In this document: piece after piece, positions 1-8,421 of the stretch
Layout of the letters: every line of letters begins with the position of its first letter
Position numbering within the stretch: the first letter of the stretch is position 1
Assembly (NCBI GenBank): GCA_900545005.1
Contig: UQXO01000001.1
Span: 73,962 to 137,961, forward strand
Origin: an uncultured Mycoplasmatota bacterium
GTDB taxonomy: Bacteria; Bacillota_I; Bacilli_A; RF39; UBA660
Reading direction: 5' to 3'
Length of the DNA: 64,000 nucleotides
Position numbers and translations under genes: made by a program
The notes under the pieces: model-generated
What the model saw: only the letters and a program-made list of their open reading frames with translations
What the model was told of the DNA's origin: nothing
The model's database searches: none

Positions 1-526
1 GGTCATTGATATCTAATAACTGTTGAAAATCACCTTTTTCAAACAAATTATCATCTAATCTCGTAATTATATTGCCTTTCTTAATCTCACCATTAGTAAC
101 ATAAATAATCGTTGGAACTTTAGTTACTTGGACATTGGTAAGCCCTAAGAGTTCATTAACAGCACTTATTCTAGTACCATCATCTTTTAAAGAGTCAATA
201 TTAACATAATAAAACTTATCTTTTAGTTTATATTGTTTAATTAAAGACTTTAAATCTTTCTCTAGATCATATATTTCTTTACTACCAGTAGAAGCTATAT
301 AGATAAAATAAGTTCCTTTATTATTCTTTAACTCACTTAAATCCTCAGAGATATTATAAGACTTAGTGACTAGTTTATGTTTAACTAAGTAAGAAGAGTG
401 AAGCTTATTTATATTTATTCCTTGAACAAAGTTATATATCAAAAAGGAAATAATGAATAAACCAAGAATACCAACAATAAGAATAGTATATCTCTGATAC
501 TTACTTGGTAACTTCTTTTTAGTCAT
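1..526 (-). CDS. Membrane-anchored thioredoxin-fold protein, C-terminus cut by window edge
   Basis: An open frame starts at the ATG at 526 (MTKKKLPSKYQ) and runs off the left edge after about 175 codons. Residues 14-34 form one hydrophobic segment, so the rest is probably outside the membrane. The soluble part looks like a thioredoxin fold: a strand YFIYIAS, a helix, a strand FYYVNIDSL, then VPTIIYVTNG with the cis-proline position (VPT) expected of the fold. The usual CxxC pair is absent; STGS stands where it would be, so this is probably not a classical disulfide oxidoreductase. It is divergent from the gene at 616, with a 90-bp gap that must hold both promoters. The exact family is not identifiable from the part seen. 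Confidence 0.7.
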   Translation of the reverse strand, partial: MTKKKLPSKYQRYTILIVGILGLFIISFLIYNFVQGININKLHSSYLVKHKLVTKSYNISEDLSELKNNKGTYFIYIASTGSKEIYDLEKDLKSLIKQYKLKDKFYYVNIDSLKDDGTRISAVNELLGLTNVQVTKVPTIIYVTNGEIKKGNIITRLDDNLFEKGDFQQLLDIND

Positions 527-615
527 AATAATCAACTACTTTCTTATTTAGAGTATAACATAATTTTTTTGATTAGAAAATACATAATTTCTTAAAGAAT
601 GGTTATGCTACTAGT

Positions 616-1110
616 ATGAAATGGATTAATTATTATATATATTATAGTATTCTAGGATTTTTATTTGAGACTTGTTGTAATGTTTTTATAAGAAGTAATT
701 ATTCAAGTGGAATTCTTTTTGGACCTTTTACTCCTATATATTTCTTTGGTTTTTTGATTATTATGTTCTTAGATAAGTTACTTAAGAAACAGGAGAATAA
801 GAAGTTTAGAGATATAGTTTTCTTCTTTTTAAGTTTTATTATGTTAACACTTGTTGAGTATATTGGAGGACATTTATCACACTTTATTATCGGGCATAAT
901 AAATGGTCTTATGAATCTTGGCCTTTAAGTATAGGAAAATACATTAATCCTTTAGTATCCCTAGGATGGGCAACTGGTGCCTTAATATATGATAAATTCT
1001 TATTAAAAAGAATAAATAAAAGTATAGATAAAATGCCTCACAGATTAACTTTCATCTTAGGGCTTTTATACATCATAGATTGTTATTTATCTATTAAAAA
1101 TGGGTTTTAG
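616..1110 (+). CDS. Multi-pass membrane protein, putative ABC-transporter type IV (PF06541-like)
   Basis: A 164-residue protein with about four to five hydrophobic helices. The conserved-looking signatures are the N-terminal YSILGFLFET, GILFGPFTPIYFFG, VEYIGGHLS and the WSYESWPLSIGKYINP segment. These match my memory of the PF06541 membrane family (CmpB-like 'putative ABC-transporter type IV'), whose biochemical role is not established. No strong ribosome site precedes the ATG at 616. It lies 50 bp upstream of cotJB on the same strand and could be its first operon partner, or simply a neighbour. The assignment to the family is by pattern only. Confidence 0.7.
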   Translation: MKWINYYIYYSILGFLFETCCNVFIRSNYSSGILFGPFTPIYFFGFLIIMFLDKLLKKQENKKFRDIVFFFLSFIMLTLVEYIGGHLSHFIIGHNKWSYESWPLSIGKYINPLVSLGWATGALIYDKFLLKRINKSIDKMPHRLTFILGLLYIIDCYLSIKNGF

Positions 1111-1160
1111 CATAGACAATTAGAACATTTAGACATAGTTTATTTTAGGGAGGAAGAAAT

Positions 1161-1589
1161 ATGTTTTTTGATGATATTGATTTTTTAATTACCGGGAATT
1201 TACCTAATAGTGATAATTATAATCAAAGTAGGTTAGTAGACTGTAAGATTGGATATGCTAGAGGAAATATGTTTAGAGATGAGTATATTCCCTATAAGAA
1301 TTATAAAGCAAAAGAAGTTATACCTCAGACGGAAGAAGAGGCCTTGCTTTTAAAGATAAATGAGAGTGAGTTTGCTTTAAATGATATTAGTCTTTATTTA
1401 GATTTACATCCTGAAGATAAGGAAATGTATAGAAAGTTTAGGGAAGAGGTTAAGAAGTATAAAGATTATTTAGATAGATATGAGAGGATGTATCGTCCTT
1501 TAGAACTCACTAGCACTTACACAGATTCATATGATTATTATAAAAATCCTTGGCCTTGGGATAATGATGGGGGTATTAAGTATGTATAA
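1161..1589 (+). CDS. cotJB: Spore coat protein CotJB, with possible CotJA-like N-terminus
   Basis: The central and C-terminal part (residues about 58-142) is CotJB-like: LLLKINESEFALNDISLYLDLHP, a helix pair, then the closing NPWPWD motif typical of CotJB. B. subtilis CotJB is near 87 residues; here about 55 more precede it, including GNMFRDEYIPYKNY. That segment recalls the short proline/tyrosine-rich CotJA, whose separate gene is missing, so a CotJA-CotJB fusion is possible but unproven. The ATG has a good ribosome site (AGGGAGGAAG). The gene overlaps the cotJC start by 8 nt, implying translational coupling. CotJ proteins are coat components made in the mother cell under sigma-E in B. subtilis. 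Confidence 0.85.
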   Translation: MFFDDIDFLITGNLPNSDNYNQSRLVDCKIGYARGNMFRDEYIPYKNYKAKEVIPQTEEEALLLKINESEFALNDISLYLDLHPEDKEMYRKFREEVKKYKDYLDRYERMYRPLELTSTYTDSYDYYKNPWPWDNDGGIKYV

Positions 1590-2142
1590 GTATGAGAAAC
1601 ATTTAGCGTATCCGGTTAATATTAAGAAGAAAGATTTAAGAATGGCTAAATATATTATTGCTGGTTTAGGGGGATATGCTGGGGAACTTGCGGCCGCTTT
1701 AAGATATTTTTCACAGAGTTTTTCAATGCCTGATGCGAAGGGTAAAGCTTTACTTAATATGATTGCTACAGAAGAGCTGGGACATTGTGAGATGATTGCG
1801 ACGATGTTTAGACAATTAATTAAAGGAGCAACGGTTGAGGAATTAGAAGCAGCTGGTCTTTCCGAATATTATATGGATCATGGTAGAGGGGTTTATCCGG
1901 TGAATCCTTCGGGAGTACCGTTTACCGCTAGTTATTTTGCTTCGACAGGGGATCCAATCGTTGATTTATGTGAAGATATGGCAGCAGAAGAGAAGGCGAG
2001 AGCAGGGTATGAGAATATGCTTAGTCTGGCTACGGATGAGGATTTAATCGGACCTTTGTTGTTCTTAAGACAAAGGGAAGTTGTACATTATAATCGTTTT
2101 AAAGAGTTATATGAATACTATAAAAGTCAAAATACTAAATAA
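1582..2142 (+). CDS. cotJC: Spore coat protein CotJC, manganese-catalase fold
   Basis: A 186-residue member of the CotJC/manganese catalase ferritin-like family. The start MYKYEKHLAYPVNIKK matches the usual CotJC beginning, so I place the start at 1582 rather than at the in-frame ATGs at 1564 and 1567. Metal-ligand helices are visible: GELAAALRYFSQ, ATEELGHCEMI (ExxH), EDMAAEEKARAGYE, and LFLRQREVVHYNRF (ExxH). The family is expected to bind two manganese ions, and in spores it sits in the coat. Its start overlaps the cotJB stop, as in a coupled operon. A bidirectional terminator follows directly. Confidence 0.93.
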   Translation: MYKYEKHLAYPVNIKKKDLRMAKYIIAGLGGYAGELAAALRYFSQSFSMPDAKGKALLNMIATEELGHCEMIATMFRQLIKGATVEELEAAGLSEYYMDHGRGVYPVNPSGVPFTASYFASTGDPIVDLCEDMAAEEKARAGYENMLSLATDEDLIGPLLFLRQREVVHYNRFKELYEYYKSQNTK

Positions 2143-2194
2143 AAAAGATATCCTAGTATCAAGTTTAATCTTAGTACGTAGGATATTCTTTTTA
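2142..2194. terminator. Bidirectional intrinsic terminator between cotJC and the Rpn gene
   Basis: The arms TATCCTA (2149-2155) and TAGGATA (2179-2185) pair, flanked by an A-run on the left and a T-run on the right, so the hairpin can end transcription from both converging genes. Confidence 0.75.
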
Positions 2195-3259
2195 TTATTC
2201 TAAAGAATTAATTTCTTCTAATGATAAACCAGTAACATTAGCAATTAAATCTTTGGATAAATTATTAGCTAACATATTTTTAACTATCTCTTTGGATTTA
2301 TTCTCATTATCTTCCCTTAGTTTCCTATTTTCGGATGCTATTTTTTCGTTTTCAGCGACCATCTTTTCGTTTTCAGCAACCATTTTTTCGTTTTCAGCGA
2401 CTATCTTTTCGTTTTCAGCGACCATCTTTTCTTTTTCGGCAACCATCTTTTCTTTTTTGGCGGCCATTTTTTCGCTTTCAGCAAATATCTTAGAAGCTTT
2501 AGCAATATCAGCTTCCGCTTGCTTTCTAATTTCTTTAGCTTCGTCCTTGATTTGTTTGGCTTCAGCCCTAATTTGTCTGGCTTCGGCTTTAATATCTTCG
2601 GCATCAGATATTATTGTATTCATAAGCATTTCTTGGTTTGAATACTCCGTATAAAGAGCAATGTTGTCTTCATCAGCTGATAATTCTTTTACGCGATCAA
2701 ATAGTTTAGTTCCTTCTTCTTCACCCATAATCTCTATAGCCTTTCTTAAGAAGACTTCTTCATCATCAGTATCTATTAACAAACACCAATTGGCAACTCT
2801 TCTTTCATATTCGTTAATTAGATTGTAACACGGATCTTTGCTTAAGTTAACAAAAATATTATAGATTTTATCATCCCAGCCGTAAGCAACCTTGCCATCT
2901 TGATCACGCATCTGATAAATGGCTACTAATCTTTTCGTATCGTTATCTAAATCATCAAAGAAATTAAAATTTACTTGAACCAGACGGGCAATATTCTTAT
3001 ACTTATTGTTACCAACAGTTAAGGTATTCGCCCCAATTATATTAGTATAAACTTTATTGCGATTTAACATTGGTAGTTGGGAATTTAGTTCAACATTGAT
3101 ATATTCATCTCTTTTAGGAGTCTTAAAGATTTCATGTTTAATTAGTAAATCTACTTTATTTAGCATTTTTCTTTTATTCATTATTTTTAGATCTCGATTA
3201 AGATATTCAATTTTACCTTCAAGGATATCTTTCTTAATATTTAGAACATCTGATAACAA
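2195..3259 (-). CDS. Rpn/PD-(D/E)XK-type nuclease (transposase-like), probably 5'-truncated
   Basis: The N-terminal 200 residues match the Rpn (recombination-promoting nuclease, PDDEXK_2) family: a catalytic aspartate in KVDLLIKH, the acidic strand YINVELNSQ, and R/Y residues in RNKVYTN. The C-terminal tail NNLSKDLIANVTGLSLEEI is the usual ending of these proteins. The only possible start is a TTG at 3259. The frame stays open for about 12 more codons to a TAG, with no ATG, while the family normally has a further 15-25 residues (an 'FKxxF' helix) at the N-terminus. It is therefore probably a decaying or truncated copy. Residues about 215-315 form a long coiled coil built from a seven-residue repeat (EKMVAEN). 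Confidence 0.65.
   Translation of the reverse strand: MLSDVLNIKKDILEGKIEYLNRDLKIMNKRKMLNKVDLLIKHEIFKTPKRDEYINVELNSQLPMLNRNKVYTNIIGANTLTVGNNKYKNIARLVQVNFNFFDDLDNDTKRLVAIYQMRDQDGKVAYGWDDKIYNIFVNLSKDPCYNLINEYERRVANWCLLIDTDDEEVFLRKAIEIMGEEEGTKLFDRVKELSADEDNIALYTEYSNQEMLMNTIISDAEDIKAEARQIRAEAKQIKDEAKEIRKQAEADIAKASKIFAESEKMAAKKEKMVAEKEKMVAENEKIVAENEKMVAENEKMVAENEKIASENRKLREDNENKSKEIVKNMLANNLSKDLIANVTGLSLEEINSLE
2343..2489 (-). repeat. Seven tandem 21-bp units encoding a heptad repeat
   Basis: Seven consecutive 21-bp units, each beginning TTTTCGTTTTCAGC or a close variant on the plus strand, encode the heptad EKMVAEN and variants in the Rpn-like protein. Units 1-4 differ by only one to three bases, so expansion is recent. 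Units 5-7 are more diverged. Confidence 0.95.
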
Positions 3260-3395
3260 TTGTTCTAAGGTACAATGATAAATAAAAGTCGCCTAAGATT
3301 TGTGTGAAAAGAAAATCTATTTTTAAAGGAATTAATTTTCCTTTAGGAAGAGGATTAATCCGGATATTATTCTTTGATATATTATTTCCTTCTTT

Positions 3396-3908
3396 CTACT
3401 TCTTTAATTCTTGTAAGTAGATTTTTATCATACTTTCTGGAGTATGAGTTTTTTTAGCCATTTCGGGAATGGAAGCGCCAGCTGCTAAGAGATTAACGAT
3501 ATCATTTAATTTATCTTTTAAAGTAGCGGGATCATCATTGGTAAATCTTGCTAGTTCGTTAGCAATTAATCTTTCCTTACGATTTAGAGCCATGACATAA
3601 CCATCTACTCCTAGGCGCTTGGCAGATTCTGCAACATCGTATCCTAAAAGATTTTTAAAAGTTTCATAAATATTATCTACCACGGCGGTTAATGATTCGC
3701 TACCTTTGGCATATTCATAAGCCGTTTTTAAATCAACACTACAATAACTCATTAAATTTAAAATCTTTAAGCCATTAGTGGTTTCTTGGCCTAAAATTTC
3801 AGGATGTTTATCTAATTCATCAATGTCGATATTGATAACAAACTTTTTAATAGGTCCATCTTCGACTTCATATGCTTTGATAGCGGCATTATTCATTTTT
3901 GTTTTCAT
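3396..3908 (-). CDS. Unknown protein with C-terminal helix-turn-helix-like tail
   Basis: A 170-residue acidic protein that I do not recognise. I chose the ATG at 3908 because AAGGAGGTC sits just upstream; a longer frame exists but its extra residues cover that ribosome site. The N-terminal third has beta-rich sequence (KKFVINIDIDELDKHP). The middle is helical, and the last 35 residues (LLAAGASIPEMAKKTHTPESMIKIY) have the spacing of a helix-turn-helix or a 'TGLS-EEI'-type tail like that of the neighbouring Rpn protein. It lies 137 bp upstream of the Rpn-like gene on the same strand, so the two may be linked. No function is inferred. Confidence 0.6.
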   Translation of the reverse strand: MKTKMNNAAIKAYEVEDGPIKKFVINIDIDELDKHPEILGQETTNGLKILNLMSYCSVDLKTAYEYAKGSESLTAVVDNIYETFKNLLGYDVAESAKRLGVDGYVMALNRKERLIANELARFTNDDPATLKDKLNDIVNLLAAGASIPEMAKKTHTPESMIKIYLQELKK

Positions 3909-4163
3909 TTTGACCTCCTTTTCCAAGAAGAATAACTTCGGCCGAAAAATTATCCTTCTATATATATATATTGGCGGTCGAAGTCAATTTTTGTTCATAA
4001 ATTGCAAAAAAGTTGCAAAAAATTGCAATTTTTTAACATTTTCCATCTTTAGAAAACTTATTTAACTAAAAAATAATTATTTATAAACTTTTTAGACTAG
4101 AAAGAATATTTATGTGATAGAATAACAACCGATTTAGATTTTAAAACTTACTAGAAAGGTGAT

Positions 4164-5696
4164 ATGGATATTAAGATAGGGGGATATCCTTTAGATAAAG
4201 AACAACTAAGAATAGCAACAACTAAAGAAAAAGAGGTTCTGGTAGTAGCAGGAGCAGGGTCAGGGAAAACTTTTACAATCGTAGGGCGCATCTGGTATTT
4301 AATTAATATAGAAAAAGTAAATCCGGAAGAGATATTATGTATTTCTTATACTAAGGATGCTGCAAGTAGTTTAAGAAATAAATTACTTAAAGAGTTTAAT
4401 ATTTTAATGAGTGTTTATACTTTTCATAAGCTTTCTATTAATATCTTAAAGAATAGTAATATTTATTTTAAGATTGCTAGTCCAGACTCTTTAGAGCTTA
4501 TTATTGAGGAGTATTTAAGAATAGATATTCTTCTATATCCAGAACAACTTAAGTATTTAAGATTTATCCTAAAGATTAATTGGCATAGTACGGAAGAATA
4601 TCTTAAGATTTTGGATAGTCATAAGGAAGAGATAGATAAGTTTATCAAGGTAGTAGCAACTTTTATTAGATTAATGAAGTGTAATGGAAAAGATATTTCT
4701 TTATTACAAGAGATATTAAAGAGACTAGGGAAGAATATATTCAAGAGAATAGAGTGTTATTATATCTTAATAATTCTTAATATCTATGTGAAGTATAAAA
4801 TTTATTTAGAAGAGAATGGAGAATATGACTTTGATGATTTAATTATGGAGGCTACTAAGATAGTTAAGGATAGTTCTTATACTAGGAAATTTAAATATAT
4901 TATTATTGATGAGTACCAGGATAGTTCTTTTATTAGGTTTAATTTAATTAAAGAGATAGTTAATATTAATGAAGCTTATTTTATGGCCGTAGGAGATGAT
5001 TTTCAGTCGATATATAAGTTCTCAGGGAGTGATATTGGGTTATTTATTAATTTTAAGGATTATTTTAAGAAAGGGAAAGTTCTAAAGATACAGACTACTT
5101 ATCGGAATAGTCAGGAACTAGTTGATATTGCTGGGGATTTTATTATGAAGAATAAGATACAACTAAGAAAAGAGATGAGGTCTAATATCCATATTAAGAA
5201 ACCAGTTAAGATTGTTTATTATGATTCTAAAGAAAAGGATTTTTATAGATTATGTTCATATTTAAAAAGAAAGGGTAGTTATAATATATTAGTCTTAGGG
5301 AGGAATAACAACGATATAAAAGGGTATATGAGTAAAGAGGTTACTTTTAATGATGGGGTTATTAATCTGGGGAATGATAATATTATGAAGATAAATTATA
5401 TGACTATGCATAGGTCTAAAGGACTGGAGTGTGATGATGTAGTTATTATTAACTTAAGAGATGATACGTTTGGATTTCCTTCACAGGTAGAGGCTGATAA
5501 GATATTAAACTACATTAGAAAGGATACAAAAAAAGACTTCTTAGAAGAAGAAAGAAGGCTATTTTATGTGGGATTAACTAGAGCAAAGAAGAATGTTTAT
5601 TTATTTACACCGAAGAAAAAGGCTTCAATTTTTGTTATAGAACTCTTAAAGAATTATAAAGATAAACTGGAGATTATTAACAATCTTGACAAGTGA
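4164..5696 (+). CDS. Short UvrD/PcrA-superfamily DNA helicase
   Basis: A 510-residue superfamily 1A helicase. The motifs are in order: Q-motif LDKEQLRIATT, Walker A AGAGSGKTFT, motif Ia ISYTKDAA, motif II IIDEYQDSS, motif III VGDDFQSIYKFSGSD, motif IV TTYRNSQELV, motif V TMHRSKGLECDDVVI and motif VI VGLTRAKKNVYLF. UvrD/PcrA are usually 700 or more residues, so the 1B and 2B subdomains must be reduced. All ATPase motifs look intact. It is more like compact UvrD-like or helicase IV-like proteins than the housekeeping PcrA. The ATG at 4164 follows AGAAAGGTGAT. Its 3' end overlaps the convergent prepilin gene by 20 bp, with no terminator between. The role is probably DNA repair or processing of incoming DNA. 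Confidence 0.88.
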   Translation: MDIKIGGYPLDKEQLRIATTKEKEVLVVAGAGSGKTFTIVGRIWYLINIEKVNPEEILCISYTKDAASSLRNKLLKEFNILMSVYTFHKLSINILKNSNIYFKIASPDSLELIIEEYLRIDILLYPEQLKYLRFILKINWHSTEEYLKILDSHKEEIDKFIKVVATFIRLMKCNGKDISLLQEILKRLGKNIFKRIECYYILIILNIYVKYKIYLEENGEYDFDDLIMEATKIVKDSSYTRKFKYIIIDEYQDSSFIRFNLIKEIVNINEAYFMAVGDDFQSIYKFSGSDIGLFINFKDYFKKGKVLKIQTTYRNSQELVDIAGDFIMKNKIQLRKEMRSNIHIKKPVKIVYYDSKEKDFYRLCSYLKRKGSYNILVLGRNNNDIKGYMSKEVTFNDGVINLGNDNIMKINYMTMHRSKGLECDDVVIINLRDDTFGFPSQVEADKILNYIRKDTKKDFLEEERRLFYVGLTRAKKNVYLFTPKKKASIFVIELLKNYKDKLEIINNLDK

Positions 5697-6210
5697 ATCT
5701 AGCATGGGGACTAAGAGCAGTTAGTTCAATAGAATATTTATTTTTAGCAGAGGAATCGACACCAGTTACGGGAATGTGAATGACTAGTAAAGTTGGAGAT
5801 GGGTAAGAATTAACATTAGCAACATACTTATAAGTAACATTATGAACATCATAATTTCCATAATTAAGGTCCCATTTTTCGAGCATACCAGCTCTTCCAT
5901 AGGCAATAAAAGTGTCATTGACACATAAATACTTTGTGGTACCGTCGTGAAATTTAAAAGCGCTACAATTAGTATAACTACTGTCAGTAGACTTCTTAAT
6001 AAAAGTTTCTAAATAATTATCAGAATTAATCAAATCACTTTGAATAACATTAATTAGAGAAGCTCTAGTCAAGGTATCTTCATTTCTTTTATTGGATAAA
6101 ACATCTTCATTCTTTAGGTCAGATAGTAAATTAACAACAAATATCATTACAATGGATATTAGAACTAAGCTAACTAAGACTTCCATTAAAGTCATACCTT
6201 TCTTATTCAT
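5677..6210 (-). CDS. Type IV prepilin-like protein (pseudopilin)
   Basis: A 177-residue protein beginning MNKKGMTLMEVLVSLVLIS, a prepilin peptidase site (KKG followed by M-T-L-M-E with Glu at +5) and a hydrophobic pilin helix. I chose the ATG at 6210 because AAAGGAG precedes it. The C-terminal domain has cysteine pairs (NCSAF, YLCVND, CQDC) that could form disulfides outside the cell. It follows the other prepilin gene, overlapping by a few bases at the ribosome site. In Firmicutes such genes belong to competence (ComG) or type II/IV pilus systems; no pilus ATPase or prepilin peptidase is in this window. Confidence 0.85.
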   Translation of the reverse strand: MNKKGMTLMEVLVSLVLISIVMIFVVNLLSDLKNEDVLSNKRNEDTLTRASLINVIQSDLINSDNYLETFIKKSTDSSYTNCSAFKFHDGTTKYLCVNDTFIAYGRAGMLEKWDLNYGNYDVHNVTYKYVANVNSYPSPTLLVIHIPVTGVDSSAKNKYSIELTALSPHARFTCQDC

Positions 6211-6211
6211 A

Positions 6212-6901
6212 TTACTCCTTTGCATATAATTTGGTACTATTATAGTAATTTTTGGTTACTTTGCGATAGCAAGTATTATTCTCTTTAACATAACCATTAG
6301 TACAATTACCATCTTTTAATTTACCTTTTTTATTATAGTCAATATATTCTTCTTGATATTCAACAATTAGACGATAACCATCATCAGTACCTGATAATGT
6401 CTTAAGATAAAGAATAGCATTTGTACTCATATTATTTAGAGCTTCCATACTAGCGTTATTAGTGCAGCTATTCTTATTAGATTTCGTTAAACACTGTTTT
6501 AGGTCATTAACATTATAGTAAGTAATATAAATTCTAGAAATTTGTAAATAATCAGCGCCGTTACTAATAACTTTATTACTGAAAGCTTGTTTACCAGCTT
6601 CTTTATCATTTCGAGATCCATATTCATAAATGTTATACAAGGAGCCATCTTCAGCATTAAAGACAATTATTTTTTTACCGGCATCGACTAAGTATTTTTT
6701 TATATAGTTATTAAGATTTAAAGAGACTAAGTAATCTTCCAAAAGATAAGTACGGTATAAATAGCTAGTATCATCAAACATAGCTCTTCTTTTTTCATTT
6801 ATAAGTACCCTAGAGAAAGTAATATATATTGTGATTAAAGAGGTCGTCAGAATTGTCATAACCATAATTGTTTCTACAAACATAAATCCTTTTTTATTCA
6901 T
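6212..6901 (-). CDS. Type IV prepilin-like protein
   Basis: A 229-residue protein starting MNKKGFMFVETIMVMTILT: the processing site is KKG with F-M-F-V-E (Glu at +5), followed by a single hydrophobic helix. It is a second, larger pseudopilin. The C-terminal region has four or more cysteines (KQCLTKSNKNSCTNN; DGNCTNGYVKENNTCYRK), suggesting a disulfide-stabilised extracellular domain. It sits between the small membrane gene at 6965 and the other prepilin, all on the minus strand, and probably forms one transcript with them. The assignment to competence or to a separate pilus cannot be made from this alone. Confidence 0.83.
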   Translation of the reverse strand: MNKKGFMFVETIMVMTILTTSLITIYITFSRVLINEKRRAMFDDTSYLYRTYLLEDYLVSLNLNNYIKKYLVDAGKKIIVFNAEDGSLYNIYEYGSRNDKEAGKQAFSNKVISNGADYLQISRIYITYYNVNDLKQCLTKSNKNSCTNNASMEALNNMSTNAILYLKTLSGTDDGYRLIVEYQEEYIDYNKKGKLKDGNCTNGYVKENNTCYRKVTKNYYNSTKLYAKE

Positions 6902-6964
6902 ATTAATTCCTTATCCTATATATAGAATAGCATAAATCTTGTTAAAAATAAACTTATTAAAAGG

Positions 6965-7216
6965 TTATTTTAAAGATTGTTTTATTTCTTCATAGGAGGC
7001 ATAACATTCAATTTTCTCGGTGTCACCATTAGAGTTTATTATTTCACAAGAACAAGTTTTATCTTTACAGGAACAGTTTGTCGCATTGGCACATTTTACA
7101 TTACTATTACACATAGGTTTAATTTTAGGGACAATAAATAGATAAATAATACCAATAAGAAGCATTATATTAGTCTGAAAGATAATAAAATTTATAAGAT
7201 TAATTTGTTTTTTCAT
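6965..7216 (-). CDS. Small cysteine-rich membrane protein in the prepilin operon
   Basis: An 83-residue protein with one N-terminal membrane segment (residues about 8-30) and a compact cysteine-rich exterior: CNSNVKC, CSCKDKTCSCEI and a further IECY. Seven or eight cysteines in some 45 residues suggest disulfides or metal binding. I do not recognise the family. It starts directly at the stop of a 31-residue ORF upstream (TAAATG), so the two are coupled, and it precedes two prepilin genes. It could be a minor pilin-associated component, but its N-terminus lacks a clear prepilin cleavage site. Confidence 0.6.
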   Translation of the reverse strand: MKKQINLINFIIFQTNIMLLIGIIYLFIVPKIKPMCNSNVKCANATNCSCKDKTCSCEIINSNGDTEKIECYASYEEIKQSLK

Positions 7217-7312
7217 TTAGCACCACCAGGGAAAAAGGATATTTAAGATAATAAGTTCTAGGATAATGAGGCTGATACTAAGAATAATAGAGTGTTTAAT
7301 AAGTATTTTCAT
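7217..7312 (-). CDS. 31-residue hydrophobic membrane peptide, first gene of the prepilin operon
   Basis: A very small ORF starting at the ATG at 7312 and preceded by AAAGGACT. Its product is nearly one membrane helix (MKILIKHSIILSISLII, then LELIILNILF) ending in PWWC. The stop abuts the next start (TAAATG), which is strong evidence that it is translated as part of the operon. I know no family for it. It may be a minor membrane subunit or a leader for coupling. It is too short to judge by composition. Confidence 0.5.
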   Translation of the reverse strand: MKILIKHSIILSISLIILELIILNILFPWWC

Positions 7313-7418
7313 ACGAATAGTCCTTTCTTAGAATATATATTCTTATAGAGCAATTGTATCAATTATTTAAGCAAATGTCTTTATTTTATGATAAAATTAT
7401 TCTAGAAAGGATAGAAAG

Positions 7419-8387
7419 ATGAAGAAGGGTAGTAAAATCTTAGGAATTATTTTAATTATTATAGTTACTTTTAGTCTAGGGACAGTAGGAGGTTATTATC
7501 TTTTTAAGATGAAGATGGATAATAGTAATAATTCTTCTGTTGAAGGGGATAAGAAAAATAATCCTGATGAGAAGGATAATGCTAGCTCTAAAGAAGAAGT
7601 TAATGATAATACTTCTAAGGATGAAGTACTTAGTCTAACCGATAGTATTGTCAAGGAATTATTTAGTAGGAAGACTAATTTTCATATAAGTAGTAAGGTT
7701 ACCTATGATACTTTGAGTGATCAAAAGAAATTAGGAGTAGATTTAGATGGTCTTAAGAAGAGAAGTTTTAATCTAAATTATAAAGATATCTGTGATAAGT
7801 TAAAGAATAGTGGTAATCCGTATATGATTGATGGATATGATACTTGTATAAGTCTAAAGAATAAATGGGAAGATGATACGGACTTAGTTACTTATTATAC
7901 TGTTGATGATGTTAAAAAGAATAATATTAAGTATTTTAATGAAAGTAGTAATCTACCGAAAGATTATAGTTATGTAATGTTAACGACTTTAGAGTTAAAT
8001 CCTGGGTGTGAGAAGGTAGTACTTCAAAGTAAAGATAATTATTATTTAGATATGGATATGCATTGTGGATATGGTGGCTTAGAACCAGTGATTGAGAATA
8101 ATCTTGTTAAAGCAGTTAAATCTAATGATGAAATTATTCTTTATGATACTTATGTCATAGGAATTATGGATGATAATATTGGAGAAACACAATATTTTAA
8201 CTTCTATGGTGATGAAGACTTTATAAATAAGATTAAATCTTTAAAAGTTATTGTTACAGATAATGGCTCTATATATGATAAGAATGAACTTGCTAAGTTT
8301 AAACAGACTTATAAACATACATATAAGAAAAATAAATCGGGAGAATATTATTGGGTAGCAAGTGAACCAGTAAGTTCTGTAGACTAG
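7419..8387 (+). CDS. Membrane-anchored extracellular protein of unknown function
   Basis: A 322-residue protein with an N-terminal membrane anchor (ILGIILIIIVTFSLGTVGGYYL), a charged, Asn/Asp/Ser-rich linker (residues about 35-70) and a globular outer domain. Cysteines are sparse and may pair (YKDICDKL, YDTCISL, NPGCEKV, MHCGYG). I do not recognise the domain. The gene is monocistronic: GAAAGGATAGA precedes the ATG, and an upstream TATGATAAAAT resembles an extended -10. A bidirectional terminator follows. A very similar leader (TGATAAAAT then GAAAGGATAGA) precedes the hydrolase gene at 12256, so the two may share a promoter type. Confidence 0.75.
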   Translation: MKKGSKILGIILIIIVTFSLGTVGGYYLFKMKMDNSNNSSVEGDKKNNPDEKDNASSKEEVNDNTSKDEVLSLTDSIVKELFSRKTNFHISSKVTYDTLSDQKKLGVDLDGLKKRSFNLNYKDICDKLKNSGNPYMIDGYDTCISLKNKWEDDTDLVTYYTVDDVKKNNIKYFNESSNLPKDYSYVMLTTLELNPGCEKVVLQSKDNYYLDMDMHCGYGGLEPVIENNLVKAVKSNDEIILYDTYVIGIMDDNIGETQYFNFYGDEDFINKIKSLKVIVTDNGSIYDKNELAKFKQTYKHTYKKNKSGEYYWVASEPVSSVD

Positions 8388-8421
8388 AAAAAAATCTATT
8401 CGTTATGAGTAGATTTTTTTA
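8388..8421. terminator. Bidirectional terminator
   Basis: AAAAAATCTA (8389-8398) pairs with TAGATTTTTT (8410-8419). The A/T flanks serve both the gene at 7419 and the convergent P-type ATPase gene. Confidence 0.85.

Noticed and set aside
2253..2654. 133-residue plus-strand ORF opposite the Rpn gene
   Set aside because: It is the antisense of the repeat units, giving a monotonous FSATI repeat. The real frame is the minus-strand coiled coil.
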